A DNA stretch of 64,000 nt from Flavobacterium sp. KS-LB2 (lineage in GTDB: Bacteria > Bacteroidota > Bacteroidia > Flavobacteriales > Flavobacteriaceae). A program made the translations under genes and the position numbers. Below are positions 34,246-42,897 of this stretch, piece by piece. Positions within the stretch are counted from its first letter, which is position 1, and the number at the start of each line of letters is the position of its first letter. Under the pieces are notes generated by a model that was not told where the DNA came from, ran no database searches, and worked only from the letters and a program-made list of their open reading frames with translations. The stretch spans positions 1,674,001 to 1,738,000 of the forward strand of contig NZ_CP145904.1 in NCBI RefSeq assembly GCF_036895565.1, in the 5' to 3' direction.

Positions 34246-35790
34246 TTAATCTTCATCCGGTTCGTTCATGATTTTCTCACGATATTTTTTCCCGGTTAAC
34301 AATACTAGTTTCAATTTGTAATCGTCAACAAGCCACTCGCGGTAATTTTTACTGCATTGACTCAAACATTTTGAATAGCGCTTGATGCGACAATCGATGT
34401 CATCCTCTAGCAATTTCCCCAATGCTTTGGCTTCTTGTAAGGTGTCAGAATTATCAACGCACATAGCAGCGTGTTGTTCCAGCGATTTATCCAGAACTTC
34501 CTTAGAGCGTAAATTTTGTTTGATGATGAGTTTGTGTTCTTCATCGACATCAAAGGTTACGACTTCGGTTTTGCTGAATTTGGCACGTAAATCCGGTGGC
34601 ATGCTGTATTTGAAATACAATTCAATCTCCGTATCATCACGTAAATTCTCTAAGTAAAACTCTGGGGATTTAAAGATGTGTTGCCAGTTTACCGGCTCGC
34701 TCCACAAGCCAAATCGGGCTGCATTGTTTCCTAAATCGATCACATTAAAAGTGTCTTTTCCTGGTAATTTTCTGGAACCACGACCAATCATTTGGTAATA
34801 CAACGTTAATGATTTTGTGGCTCTATTTAAAATTATGGTTTCTACAGTAGGCTCATCAAAACCGGTTGTCAAAATTCCAACCGATGTTAGAATAGCGTCT
34901 GGCGTGTGCTTGAACCAATGTAAAATATCTTTTCGTTCCTCGTTATTGCTGGTGTTATCTAAGTGACGAATGGCATAACCGGCTTCTCTAAAAGTTTCAT
35001 ATACATACAAAGAGGTGTTGATACCATTGTTGAAAATCAAGGTTTTCTTGCCCAAAGATTTCTCCGTATAAGCATGCAATAATTTTTCCTGCATGGCCAT
35101 ATTCGTGTACAAATCATCTGATGATTTTACGGTATAATCTCCGTTGATACCTACTTTTAAGGAAGTCAATCCTACATCATAACTATATGTAACTGCATTT
35201 GCCAAAAATCCATTGGCAATCAAAGAGCTGATAGTATCTCCTACGATTAATTCATCGTAGCTTTCGTGCATAGGCAACTTGATATTTGAACTTAATGGCG
35301 TTGCGGTAACTCCTAATATAAAGGCGTTTTTGAAAGAGCTTAATAATTTTCTAAAAGAGTTGTAATGTGCCTCATCGATGATTACTAACCCTACATTATC
35401 TAAATGTAATTTTTCATCGTTGATTCGGTTTTTCAAGGTTTCTACCATGGCAACAAAACAAGAATAATCGTTTTGGTCCGGAAGTTCTTTTACTTTACTG
35501 TTGATGATTTTGTTTTTTACATCAAACCCCTTCAACATTTTTGAAGTTTGCTTACACAACTCAATTCGGTGTGTTAAAACAACTACTTTTTTATCATGCT
35601 GTGATAAATAACGGCGTACAATTTCTGAAAACACTACTGTTTTCCCACCACCGGTTGGCAATTGATATAACAGATGGTGTTGTGGAGGTGCATTATCTAT
35701 GCGTTCAAATATGGCATCGATGTCGCCTTTTTGGTACGCATAAAGTTCTTTTTTGTCTTCGATTTCTATTTCTAAAGTGTTTTGGGACAT
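34246..35790 (-). CDS. SF2 DNA helicase, RadD/YejH-like
   Basis: A 514-residue DEAD/DEAH helicase with Walker A LPTGGGKTVVFSE (44-56), DEAH at 139-142 (LVIIDEAHYNSFR), motif III GVTATP, and domain 2 motifs TLIFNNGINTSLYVYETF, VGILTTGFDEPTVETII and QMIGRGSRKLPGK. The arrangement fits the RadD group, implicated in DNA repair and recombination intermediates in E. coli. The C-terminal 130 residues are family-specific and have few cysteines, so the zinc finger of RadD is not evident here. It lies 15 bases after the REP-like element, in the same direction as the DEAD-box gene. Confidence 0.85.
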   Translation of the reverse strand: MSQNTLEIEIEDKKELYAYQKGDIDAIFERIDNAPPQHHLLYQLPTGGGKTVVFSEIVRRYLSQHDKKVVVLTHRIELCKQTSKMLKGFDVKNKIINSKVKELPDQNDYSCFVAMVETLKNRINDEKLHLDNVGLVIIDEAHYNSFRKLLSSFKNAFILGVTATPLSSNIKLPMHESYDELIVGDTISSLIANGFLANAVTYSYDVGLTSLKVGINGDYTVKSSDDLYTNMAMQEKLLHAYTEKSLGKKTLIFNNGINTSLYVYETFREAGYAIRHLDNTSNNEERKDILHWFKHTPDAILTSVGILTTGFDEPTVETIILNRATKSLTLYYQMIGRGSRKLPGKDTFNVIDLGNNAARFGLWSEPVNWQHIFKSPEFYLENLRDDTEIELYFKYSMPPDLRAKFSKTEVVTFDVDEEHKLIIKQNLRSKEVLDKSLEQHAAMCVDNSDTLQEAKALGKLLEDDIDCRIKRYSKCLSQCSKNYREWLVDDYKLKLVLLTGKKYREKIMNEPDED

Positions 35791-35897
35791 TGCTTATTGT
35801 TGGATTTTTGCAAAAATACACCTAAAAAACAGTTTAATTGTCACTTTTAAGTAAAAAAATATGGGATGGATTAAATAAAATTGAATTATGTAACCGC

Positions 35898-36425
35898 TCA
35901 ATATTCAAATCGCTCTATTATAGCATTAAACTCCGGTTCGTTGAACCACTTTTGCTCGATGGTTTCCGTATGAATTCCTATTATTCTTGTTTTGAAATCA
36001 TTGAGGATTCCATTAGCAATCAAGAAAATAACAGCTTGCTCAAAAGAATTGAACATACTTTTGAAAAACAAATCTTGCTTAATAACATGTTCTGATGAGA
36101 ACGTTTGTGCAATTTCAATATTGTAGAGCATCACATCCGCAATTATGAAGGGATCTACACCTAAAAGTATGAAATGCTTAATGTATTTTTGAGCAACAGA
36201 ACGTCTCATTTTTGGTTTACTGCGTCTTCCTGATTTCTTTACAGGATAATATTCATTCGAGATTTTGAGTTTGCATTCCTGCAAAAGCGTTTCTTCCTTT
36301 GGATTAAAAACAAAATTATAATAGACTTTTACGGGACTGAATTTCTCGTACAATTCCATAATTTGCTCTTCGAGTTGCTCTTTATTTAGTTCGGCTAGGT
36401 ATTTTTTTAAATCGCGTTTACTCAT
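35898..36425 (-). CDS. DUF6155-type conserved protein
   Basis: A 175-residue soluble basic protein. ATG 36425 (MSKRDLKKYLAELNKEQLEE) is chosen over a TTG six bases earlier. The pattern of an N-terminal helical hairpin, FSPVKVYYNFVFNPKEETLL and YYPVKKSGRRSKPKMRRSVA is that of a flavobacterial family labelled DUF6155, recalled from memory. No catalytic residues are recognisable. The basic RRSKPKMRRS stretch could bind nucleic acid. A -7-like box (TACTTTTG on the minus strand, 36444-36451) lies 18 bases upstream. Function unknown. Confidence 0.7.
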   Translation of the reverse strand: MSKRDLKKYLAELNKEQLEEQIMELYEKFSPVKVYYNFVFNPKEETLLQECKLKISNEYYPVKKSGRRSKPKMRRSVAQKYIKHFILLGVDPFIIADVMLYNIEIAQTFSSEHVIKQDLFFKSMFNSFEQAVIFLIANGILNDFKTRIIGIHTETIEQKWFNEPEFNAIIERFEY

Positions 36426-36494
36426 TATCAAAGTTTAAGAGTACAAAAGTAATTTACTTTGTGAATCCATGCATCGAAAATCAATGATAATACT

Positions 36495-36502
36495 TAATTT
36501 TG
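36495..36502 (+). promoter_or_regulatory. -7 box (TAATTTTG) of the DUF3817-mscS pair
   Basis: TAATTTTG fits TAnnTTTG and lies 26 bases before the ATG at 36529. The -33 element is not clear. Confidence 0.45.
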
Positions 36503-36528
36503 TCATTTATCACTAAAAAAAATAGTAA

Positions 36529-36807
36529 ATGCTTAAAATTTTTAAGGTTACAGCACTAGTAGAAGGTATATCTGCCCTACTATTATTTTTCTTTGCTATG
36601 CCAATGAAATATATTTTTAACGATCCCATTTATGTAAAACATATTGGAATGGCTCACGGGGTATTATTTACTGCCTATATTATTATGGCAACAATTTTAA
36701 AGTTTAGTGAAAAGTGGGATTTCAAAAAGTATTTTATAATTTGTATCGCCTCAATTCCTCCTTTTGGAACTTTTTATATAGAAAAGAAATACTTGAGAAA
36801 TGTATAA
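36529..36807 (+). CDS. DUF3817 small membrane protein
   Basis: A 92-residue integral membrane protein with three helices. The N-terminal TALVEGISALLLFFFAMPMK and the later MAHGVLFTAYIIMA (conserved His) match DUF3817, a domain often found next to or fused with other small membrane proteins. Function unknown. Its end overlaps the mechanosensitive channel gene by 8 bases, so the two are translationally coupled. Confidence 0.83.
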   Translation: MLKIFKVTALVEGISALLLFFFAMPMKYIFNDPIYVKHIGMAHGVLFTAYIIMATILKFSEKWDFKKYFIICIASIPPFGTFYIEKKYLRNV

Positions 36808-38056
36808 ATTAATAGAAAAAATATTCAATTTTCTATATCCAATATTCAGAAAATGGGGATTAGGCAGCAGTTTTGCTTCGTACCTAAGTCTGCTTATAAA
36901 CATTGTTGTGCTTTGCGTATTAGCGTATGCAATTTATGTTGTTTTTCGACTTGTTTTGGTCACTATTATGGCGGTAATAGCCCAAAAAACCAAAACCAAA
37001 TTTGATGATTTACTCGTAACCAACAAAACGGCTAAATACATTGCGCATCTAATTCCGTTATTATTCATTTATAAATCGGTGCCCATAATTCTGGAACGAT
37101 ACGAATATTGGGAAGGTGTTTTTGGGAAGCTGGTTGGGATTTATATTGTCATGCTTGTTTTATGGATAATCCGTACTATTTTCAATGCTTTACGTGATTA
37201 TTTAAAACTAAAACCCCGATACAGCGACAAACCCATTGATAGTTTCATTCAGGTTATTATGATTGTCCTTTGGGCAGTTGGTATTACGGTTATTATTTCT
37301 AAATTATTTGATATTGATCAAAAAGAGCTTTTAACCATTTTGGGAGCAGTTTCTGCAGTGATAATCTTGATTTTTAGAGATACTATTTTAGGTTTTGTAT
37401 CGAGCGTTCAAGTATCCATTAATGATATGGTTCGAATTGGCGACTGGATTACGATGGATAAATTTGGTGCTGATGGAGATGTAATTGAAATCAATTTAGC
37501 AACTGTAAAAGTTCGAAATTTTGATAATACCACTACAACAATTCCAACATACAGTTTAAGTTCCGATTCGTTTCAAAACTGGCGCGGTATGCTTAATTCA
37601 GATGGAAGACGTATCAAAAGACACATTCTTATCAAAACGAGCAGCATCCGATTTTTGGAAGAAGCAGAATTAAGTGACTTGAAGAAAATACATCTTATTT
37701 CGGATTATATAGACTCTAGGAAATTAGAAATTGACGAGTATAATGCTCTCAATAAAATTGACAAATCAATCGCTATCAATGGTCGAAATTTGACCAATTT
37801 AGGCTTGTTTCGAAAGTATATCACGGAATATTTATTCAATTATCCAGGACTAAATAAAGATATGTTGATGCTTTGCCGTCAATTGCAATCTACTTCTCAC
37901 GGAGTTCCGCTAGAAATTTATGCTTTTTCGCATGACAAACGATTTGAAAATTACGAATATATCATGTCGGATATATTCGATCACATCATTGCTTCAGCGG
38001 GTTATTTTGATCTTGAAATTTTTGAAACAGCTACAGAAAATAAAAGTACAACGTAA
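36800..38056 (+). CDS. MscS-family mechanosensitive ion channel (YbdG-like)
   Basis: A 418-residue protein with an extra N-terminal membrane part (helices near 25-55, 85-105, 110-125, 145-165), the pore-lining region around 170-200 (LLTILGAVSAVIILIFRDTI), and a cytoplasmic beta-domain (VSINDMVRIGDWITM, DGDVIEINLATVKVRNFDNT, NWRGMLNSDGRRIKR). The size and the C-terminal extension match YbdG/MscM-type channels, which relieve osmotic pressure. Translation is coupled to the upstream DUF3817 gene, and the terminator overlaps its last codons. Confidence 0.92.
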   Translation: MYKLIEKIFNFLYPIFRKWGLGSSFASYLSLLINIVVLCVLAYAIYVVFRLVLVTIMAVIAQKTKTKFDDLLVTNKTAKYIAHLIPLLFIYKSVPIILERYEYWEGVFGKLVGIYIVMLVLWIIRTIFNALRDYLKLKPRYSDKPIDSFIQVIMIVLWAVGITVIISKLFDIDQKELLTILGAVSAVIILIFRDTILGFVSSVQVSINDMVRIGDWITMDKFGADGDVIEINLATVKVRNFDNTTTTIPTYSLSSDSFQNWRGMLNSDGRRIKRHILIKTSSIRFLEEAELSDLKKIHLISDYIDSRKLEIDEYNALNKIDKSIAINGRNLTNLGLFRKYITEYLFNYPGLNKDMLMLCRQLQSTSHGVPLEIYAFSHDKRFENYEYIMSDIFDHIIASAGYFDLEIFETATENKSTT

Positions 38057-38075
38057 TTTTAGTTGTACTTTTTAT
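38042..38075 (+). terminator. Terminator of the mscS gene, overlapping its 3' end
   Basis: AAAAGTACAAC (38042-38052) and GTTGTACTTTT (38062-38072) form a perfect stem around a 9-base loop that contains the stop codon. A T-rich run follows. Confidence 0.8.
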
Positions 38076-38086
38076 TATATTTTTAC

Positions 38087-38476
38087 TTAAGTTGGGAGTC
38101 TGTCTTTTACAAATTCTATTGCTGTTTTTCCATGCGATTTTGGTTTCCCGTCCGCATCTAAATTTACCATTGTGGTGTGATCAATGGTGATAATTGTTTC
38201 ACGAGTCATCATATTTCTAGCTTCACATTTTAGTGTTAGCGAAGTATTTCCAAATTTTAGAACATCAATACCAATTTCGATAATGTCACCTTGTCTTGCA
38301 GAACTTCTAAAATTGATTTCAGACATGTGTTTGGTAACTACTCTCGTATTCTCTAGTTGAATAATAGTATACAAAGCTAGTTCTTCATCAATCCAAGCCA
38401 ATAATTTACCTCCAAATAAAGTACCGTTGGGGTTTAGATCTTCAGGCTTTACCCATTTTCTAGTGTGAAATCGCAT
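38087..38476 (-). CDS. Acyl-CoA thioesterase (hotdog, YciA/BFIT-like)
   Basis: A 129-residue hotdog protein. ATG 38476 (MRFHTRKWVKPEDLNPNGTL) is chosen, as the frame upstream to 38611 overlaps the divergent gene and is unlike the family. The active-site pattern NPNGTLFGGKLLAWIDEE (residues 15-32) is typical, followed by VTKHMSEINFRSSARQGDII. It hydrolyses acyl-CoA to free acid and CoA; chain-length preference is unknown. A minus-strand -7-like box (38495-38502) lies 18 bases upstream. Confidence 0.88.
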   Translation of the reverse strand: MRFHTRKWVKPEDLNPNGTLFGGKLLAWIDEELALYTIIQLENTRVVTKHMSEINFRSSARQGDIIEIGIDVLKFGNTSLTLKCEARNMMTRETIITIDHTTMVNLDADGKPKSHGKTAIEFVKDRLPT

Positions 38477-38545
38477 AATTTTTCTGTATATCTGCAAAAA
38501 TAAACTTTTCTTATGGCTATTTTCTTTATTTTTAAAGAAAAAATC

Positions 38546-38947
38546 ATGAGCGAACGCGATACTTTTATAAAAGAATTCCGAGGACAAACAATTGGTTCCG
38601 TAACCAATCAATCTACAACCGAAGAATCATTTCAAAATGAGGTTCTTAGGCCTATTTTAAAATTACAAAACGATTTATTTATCGCTTCCTTTAGTAATTA
38701 TGTAGCGAAAAATAAAGCTGACTTTTACGGCTACACCGTTGAAAAAAAAATAGCAGTGATAGAAAATGCTATCCAAAAAGACATCAAGTTTAGAAATGCT
38801 TTAAAAGGAATGATAATGGCATTATTTACTTTGGATGAGTATGCCGTTTATATAAAAAACTCATCAAATATCAATAAAAGAATGATGAGCATGTTAATTG
38901 AAAGACTAAAAAGTCAAGTCCAATTATTTGAATTAAAGGAAAAATAA
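38546..38947 (+). CDS. Conserved flavobacterial protein of unknown function (133 aa)
   Basis: Start taken at ATG 38546 (MSERDTFIKEFRGQTIGSVT), since the 11 residues before it overlap the region upstream of the thioesterase gene. It is a helical soluble protein with FRPILK-like VLRPILKLQNDLFIASFSNY and AIQKDIKFRNALKGMIMALF. Homologues in databases are sometimes labelled glyoxalase, but no vicinal-oxygen-chelate metal ligands or beta-alpha-beta repeats are visible. That name should not be carried over. Function unknown. Confidence 0.72.
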   Translation: MSERDTFIKEFRGQTIGSVTNQSTTEESFQNEVLRPILKLQNDLFIASFSNYVAKNKADFYGYTVEKKIAVIENAIQKDIKFRNALKGMIMALFTLDEYAVYIKNSSNINKRMMSMLIERLKSQVQLFELKEK

Positions 38948-39159
38948 AAAAAGGAATCTTGATTTTTTTAGTTTTAGAAATATGTTAAAAGGAATTGATT
39001 TGTTGTTTATAATTTAAAAAACAGCGACATATTCATTCAAATTTTACAATTAAATTACAATTTGACAATCGTAATGTTTTATACAATAAATCTTAATTAA
39101 GCATAAATATTTATGTCATTTGCACGAATTTTTTCATTATAATTGTTAAAAATAAAGTT

Positions 39160-39873
39160 ATGAAGGAAGAATATTTTAAATGGCATTCACCCAATCTTAA
39201 CCGAGATATTGAAATGTTAGTTTTTGGACATGCAGGATATCCTATTATTTTATTTCCCACTTCTATGGGCAGTTACCATGAAAATAAGGATATGGGATTG
39301 ATTGATTCCGCAAGATGGTACATCGATCAGGGTTTAATCCAAATATTTTGTCCAGACAGCATTGACAAAGATAGTTTTTACAATAAAAATATTCATCCTA
39401 TTCATCGCATAGAAAATCATGTCAGATACGATAAAATGATTTGTCATGAAATCGTAGAAAAAGTCAAGAACAATACTTCATCAGGAAAAGTAGTTATGGC
39501 AGGATGTAGTTTTGGAGGGTACCATGCTGCAAATTTTGCTTTTCGTCATCCCGGTTACGTAAGTCATATGTTCTCGATGAGTGGCGCTTTCAATATTAAA
39601 AGTTTTATGGATGGTTTTCACAATGATGATGTATTTTACAACAGTCCTGAAGATTATTTATATGGATTGAATGATCATGAATTGTGGAATATGGATATCG
39701 TTTTAGGAACTTCTAATTGGGATATTTGTTTTGATGCAAATTTAAAACTAAGCAAAATTTTAAGTGACCGAAACATACATCACTGGCTGGATATTCGTCA
39801 GGAGCGCAAACATGATTGGCCTGTTTGGAAAGAAATGTTTCCACATTATTTATCAAGAATTAAATTTTTTTAA
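39160..39873 (+). CDS. Esterase-like alpha/beta hydrolase of the amidoligase cluster
   Basis: A 237-residue alpha/beta hydrolase of the putative esterase type (COG4947-like). The nucleophile is Ser117 in VVMAGCSFGGYHAANFAF. The oxyanion-side loop PIILFPTSMGSYHENKD is near 28-44, and a late His in RQERKHDWPVWKEMF is the probable third member of the triad. No signal peptide is present, so it acts in the cytoplasm. It starts a five-gene plus-strand set and precedes the ATP-grasp gene by 18 bases. It could release, trim or trans-esterify the product made by the ligases. Confidence 0.83.
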   Translation: MKEEYFKWHSPNLNRDIEMLVFGHAGYPIILFPTSMGSYHENKDMGLIDSARWYIDQGLIQIFCPDSIDKDSFYNKNIHPIHRIENHVRYDKMICHEIVEKVKNNTSSGKVVMAGCSFGGYHAANFAFRHPGYVSHMFSMSGAFNIKSFMDGFHNDDVFYNSPEDYLYGLNDHELWNMDIVLGTSNWDICFDANLKLSKILSDRNIHHWLDIRQERKHDWPVWKEMFPHYLSRIKFF

Positions 39874-39891
39874 AATTATAAACACATCAAG

Positions 39892-40833
39892 ATGAAAAAA
39901 ATTGGAATTTTATTTGGAATGGAAGACACTTTTCCACAAGCATTTATAGATCGTGTTAATTCAAAAAACGAGAAAGGAATCATTGCTGAAGCTGTAGCTA
40001 TTGATAAAGTAGTCCAAAATAAAGACGGAGAATACGCAGTAATTATTGACCGAATTTCACAAGATGTTCCTTTTTATCGCGCCTATTTAAAAAATGCAGC
40101 TTTAACAGGAACTAACGTTATTAATAATCCTTTCTGGTGGAGTGCCGATGATAAATTTTTCAATAATGCTTTGGCAGATACCCTTGGAGTTCCGTTGCCT
40201 AATACCGTAATTCTTCCATCTGCAGAACATCCTACGGATACTACTGGAAAATCATTTAGAAATTTAAAATATCCAATGGATTGGGAAGGAATTTTTGATT
40301 ATATCGGATTTCCAGCTTATATGAAACCCTATGCAGGCGGAGGTTGGAAAAACGTGTACAGATTGGAAAACAAAGAAGAGTTTTGGGAAAAACATCAGGA
40401 AACGGGACAATTAGTGATGATGTTACAAGAAGAAATTGTTTTTACAGAGTATTTTAGAGTATATTGTTTGGGTTGCAAAGCAGTCCGAATTATGCAATAC
40501 GAACCCAGAAATCCACATCATTTGCGTTATGTAATTGACGGGCCTCCGGTAGATAAAAAATTACTGGCTACTATAAAAGACTATACTTTACGCCTTTGCA
40601 AAGGCCTAGGATATGACTTTAATACGGTAGAATTTGCCGTTCGTGATGGGATTCCGTATGCTATTGATTTTGGAAATCCCGCGCCTGATGCTGAATTAAC
40701 TTCAGTGGGTGCTGAAAATTTTGAATGGGTAGTGGAAGAAGCTGCTAAAATGGCCATCGCCGCCGCAAAAAAACAAAAACCAGGAAAACTAAATTTGACT
40801 TGGGGAACTTTTATAAAAGACGCTACGAAATAG
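39892..40833 (+). CDS. ATP-grasp ligase of the amidoligase cluster
   Basis: A 313-residue ATP-grasp protein. The preATP-grasp part spans about 1-110, the ATP-binding Lys lies in GFPAYMKPYAGGGWKNVYRL with its glycine-rich loop, MLQEEIVFTEYFRVYCLG is in the middle, and the Mg-binding acidic/Asn pair is in TVEFAVRDGIPYAIDFGNPA. Such enzymes activate a carboxylate as acyl phosphate and couple it to an amine or thiol. The partner genes (a GCS2 ligase and an amidotransferase) suggest stepwise amide-bond formation. A dispersed repeat separates it from the next gene. Confidence 0.87.
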   Translation: MKKIGILFGMEDTFPQAFIDRVNSKNEKGIIAEAVAIDKVVQNKDGEYAVIIDRISQDVPFYRAYLKNAALTGTNVINNPFWWSADDKFFNNALADTLGVPLPNTVILPSAEHPTDTTGKSFRNLKYPMDWEGIFDYIGFPAYMKPYAGGGWKNVYRLENKEEFWEKHQETGQLVMMLQEEIVFTEYFRVYCLGCKAVRIMQYEPRNPHHLRYVIDGPPVDKKLLATIKDYTLRLCKGLGYDFNTVEFAVRDGIPYAIDFGNPAPDAELTSVGAENFEWVVEEAAKMAIAAAKKQKPGKLNLTWGTFIKDATK

Positions 40834-40885
40834 TTTTCAGTCACAGTATTCAGTAAACAAACTGAAAACTGCGACTGCGACTGAA
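40834..40885. repeat. Imperfect palindromic intergenic repeat (CAGTATTCAGT / ACTGAAAACTG)
   Basis: TTTTCAGTCACAGTATTCAGT is followed, after AAACAA, by ACTGAAAACTGCGACTGCGACTGAA-type sequence, so that the two halves pair over most of their length. The ACTGAATACTG unit also occurs at 671-681. It lies within the ligase operon, between the ATP-grasp and GCS2 genes, and could form an mRNA hairpin. Confidence 0.6.
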
Positions 40886-40901
40886 CGCTAAAAAAATAAA
40901 T

Positions 40902-42011
40902 ATGTTAAAGAAATTACCTGTTTTTACACTTGGTGTAGAAGAAGAATATCAAATTATAGATCCTGTTTCTAGAGATTTGCGGTCGCATTTATCTAAAATT
41001 GTAGATGGTGCCAAGATAATTTTAAATGAGCAGGTCAAGGCTGAAATGCATCAATCTGTGGTAGAAGTGGGAACTAATATTTGCAAGAATGTTGATGATG
41101 CTAAAAATGAGATTCGTTTTTTACGTTCCAAAATAGTTGAGTTAGCTGACAAGCAAGATCTTATTGTGGGTGGCGCCGGAACGCATCCTTTTTCAAAATG
41201 GCAGGATCAACCTATCACTGATGACCCACGATATCACGATATTGTTAATGAATTACAAGATGCGGCACGTTCTAATTTGATTTTTGGAATGCATTGTCAC
41301 GTGGGAATTGAAAATCGGGAAATTGGTTTGCAATTAATGAATCAAGCAACCTACTTCTTACCTCATATATTTGCACTTTCGACAAATTCCCCTTTTTGGG
41401 AAGGTAGAAAGACTGGGTACAAATCTTTTAGAACTAAAGTTTTTGATAAATTTCCAAGAACTGGATTACCTGAATATTTTGACTCAGTGAGTTCCTATGA
41501 AAATTATTTAGATACTTTGGTGAAAACTAATTGTATCGATAATCCAAAGAAAATTTGGTGGGATTTGCGCTTGCATCCTTTTTATAATACGATTGAATTT
41601 AGGATTTGCGATATGTGCTTAACGGTTGATGAAACTATTTGTATTGTAGCTATTATTCAAGCAATTGTGGCTAAACTCTACAAATTGAACATGAACAATA
41701 CGAGTTTCAATATTTATCGATTGGCTTTAATCAAGGAAAATAAATTCCGTGCTGCTCGTTATGGAATTGATAATAATATGATTGATTTTGGATTGCAAAA
41801 AGAAGTGGAAACTAAAATGCTTATCTTGGAATTATTAGATTTTATTGATGATGTAGTGGATGAATTGGGAAGTCGTGAGGATATTAATTATGTTCATGAA
41901 ATTTTAAAAAATGGAACTGGAGCAGACAAACAACTTGCTATTTTTGAAGAATCAGCTGATCTTTCTAAAGTAGTGGACTTTATAACTGGCGAATTCACTA
42001 AGGGATTATAA
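40902..42011 (+). CDS. GCS2-family carboxylate-amine ligase (YbdK-like)
   Basis: A 369-residue ligase of the glutamate-cysteine ligase 2 family. It has FTLGVEEEYQIIDP (8-21), with the acidic metal and ATP ligands, AEMHQSVVEVGTNICKN, GGAGTHPFSKWQDQP, IFGMHCHVGIENRE and DLRLHPFYNTIEFRICDMCL. YbdK of E. coli has weak glutamate-cysteine ligase activity, and its true substrate is unknown. Here the gene sits among two ATP-grasp proteins and an amidotransferase, so it is probably a peptide- or amide-forming step of a dedicated pathway, not glutathione synthesis. No glutathione synthetase of the usual type is seen. Confidence 0.9.
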   Translation: MLKKLPVFTLGVEEEYQIIDPVSRDLRSHLSKIVDGAKIILNEQVKAEMHQSVVEVGTNICKNVDDAKNEIRFLRSKIVELADKQDLIVGGAGTHPFSKWQDQPITDDPRYHDIVNELQDAARSNLIFGMHCHVGIENREIGLQLMNQATYFLPHIFALSTNSPFWEGRKTGYKSFRTKVFDKFPRTGLPEYFDSVSSYENYLDTLVKTNCIDNPKKIWWDLRLHPFYNTIEFRICDMCLTVDETICIVAIIQAIVAKLYKLNMNNTSFNIYRLALIKENKFRAARYGIDNNMIDFGLQKEVETKMLILELLDFIDDVVDELGSREDINYVHEILKNGTGADKQLAIFEESADLSKVVDFITGEFTKGL

Positions 42012-42020
42012 AATATAAAT

Positions 42021-42028
42021 TATCTTTG
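42021..42028 (+). promoter_or_regulatory. -7-like box (TATCTTTG) upstream of the amidotransferase gene
   Basis: TATCTTTG fits the consensus and lies 23 bases before the ATG at 42052, inside the 40-base gap after the GCS2 gene. It could start an internal transcript for the last two genes. No -33 element is visible. Confidence 0.4.
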
Positions 42029-42051
42029 CGCATTATTTTTTAAAAATAGTT

Positions 42052-42882
42052 ATGTCGAATAAAATTATAAAAATAGCGCTTCTGGACATGTACAAAGGAG
42101 AACCTAATCAAGGGATGCGTTGTATCATTGATGTTGTAAACAGGTTTAGTCCTGTGGTTAGTTTTGAAATATTCGATGTTCGGGTAAAATGTGAATTACC
42201 GGATATTAAAGAATTTGATATTTATATTTCTACCGGTGGTCCAGGGAATCCATTAATTGGAGATGGAAATTGGGATGTGAAATATTATGCTTTTATTGAT
42301 TCGTTACATAAATGGAATAGTGAAAATACAATTAAAAAGCATGTGCTTTTCATTTGTCATTCTTTTCAAATGGCTTGCTTGCATTTTGGTTTAGCCACAG
42401 TGACACGAAGAAACGACACTTCTTTTGGAGTAATGACTATACATAAAACCAAAGAAGGACTTGTAGATCCTTTATTTGAAGGATTAGCCGATCCTTTTTA
42501 TGCAATTGATTCTAGAGATTATCAAGTGGTACAACCCAAATTGAGTGTTTTTGCCAAAAAAGGAGCAAAAATAATTTCATTGGAAAAAATTCGGGATCAT
42601 GTGCAATATGAACGTGCGATAATGGCAGTTCGTTTTACAGACTATTTTGTAGGTACACAATTTCATCCCGAAGCTGATCCAATAAGCTTTGTCTCTCATT
42701 TGAGAAACAAACAGGCAAAAGAAAAAATAAAAGCTATGAAAGGCAAAAGAAAGTTCAGAAATATGCTGGAAGATTTATTAGATGATGATAAAATATACAG
42801 AACTAATGAAACTTTGATTCCAAACTTTCTAAGAACTGCCATCAATGACTTGATGAAAACTAAGAAAATACTTTCTAATTAA
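42052..42882 (+). CDS. Class I glutamine amidotransferase of the amidoligase cluster
   Basis: A 276-residue protein with a triad-type glutaminase domain: oxyanion loop YISTGGPGNP (58-67), nucleophile Cys102 in FICHSFQMACLHFG, and His205 with Glu207 in GTQFHPEADP. The usual GxCxGxQ reads FICHSFQ, a slight variant that keeps Cys and Gln. It resembles the GMP-synthase-type domain without a synthetase partner in the same chain. It would supply ammonia from glutamine to one of the neighbouring ligases, or act as a gamma-glutamyl hydrolase. The C-terminal 50 residues are basic and family-specific. Confidence 0.87.
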   Translation: MSNKIIKIALLDMYKGEPNQGMRCIIDVVNRFSPVVSFEIFDVRVKCELPDIKEFDIYISTGGPGNPLIGDGNWDVKYYAFIDSLHKWNSENTIKKHVLFICHSFQMACLHFGLATVTRRNDTSFGVMTIHKTKEGLVDPLFEGLADPFYAIDSRDYQVVQPKLSVFAKKGAKIISLEKIRDHVQYERAIMAVRFTDYFVGTQFHPEADPISFVSHLRNKQAKEKIKAMKGKRKFRNMLEDLLDDDKIYRTNETLIPNFLRTAINDLMKTKKILSN

Positions 42883-42897
42883 TAAATTCATTTCAAG

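Noticed and set aside
38477..38611. 45-residue extension of the acyl-CoA thioesterase
   Set aside because: It overlaps the divergent gene's start and its promoter-like box, and the hotdog domain starts normally at ATG 38476.
38546..38947. Glyoxalase label for the 133-residue protein
   Set aside because: Similar proteins may carry that name in databases, but no metal ligands or repeat fold of glyoxalases are visible. It is left as unknown.
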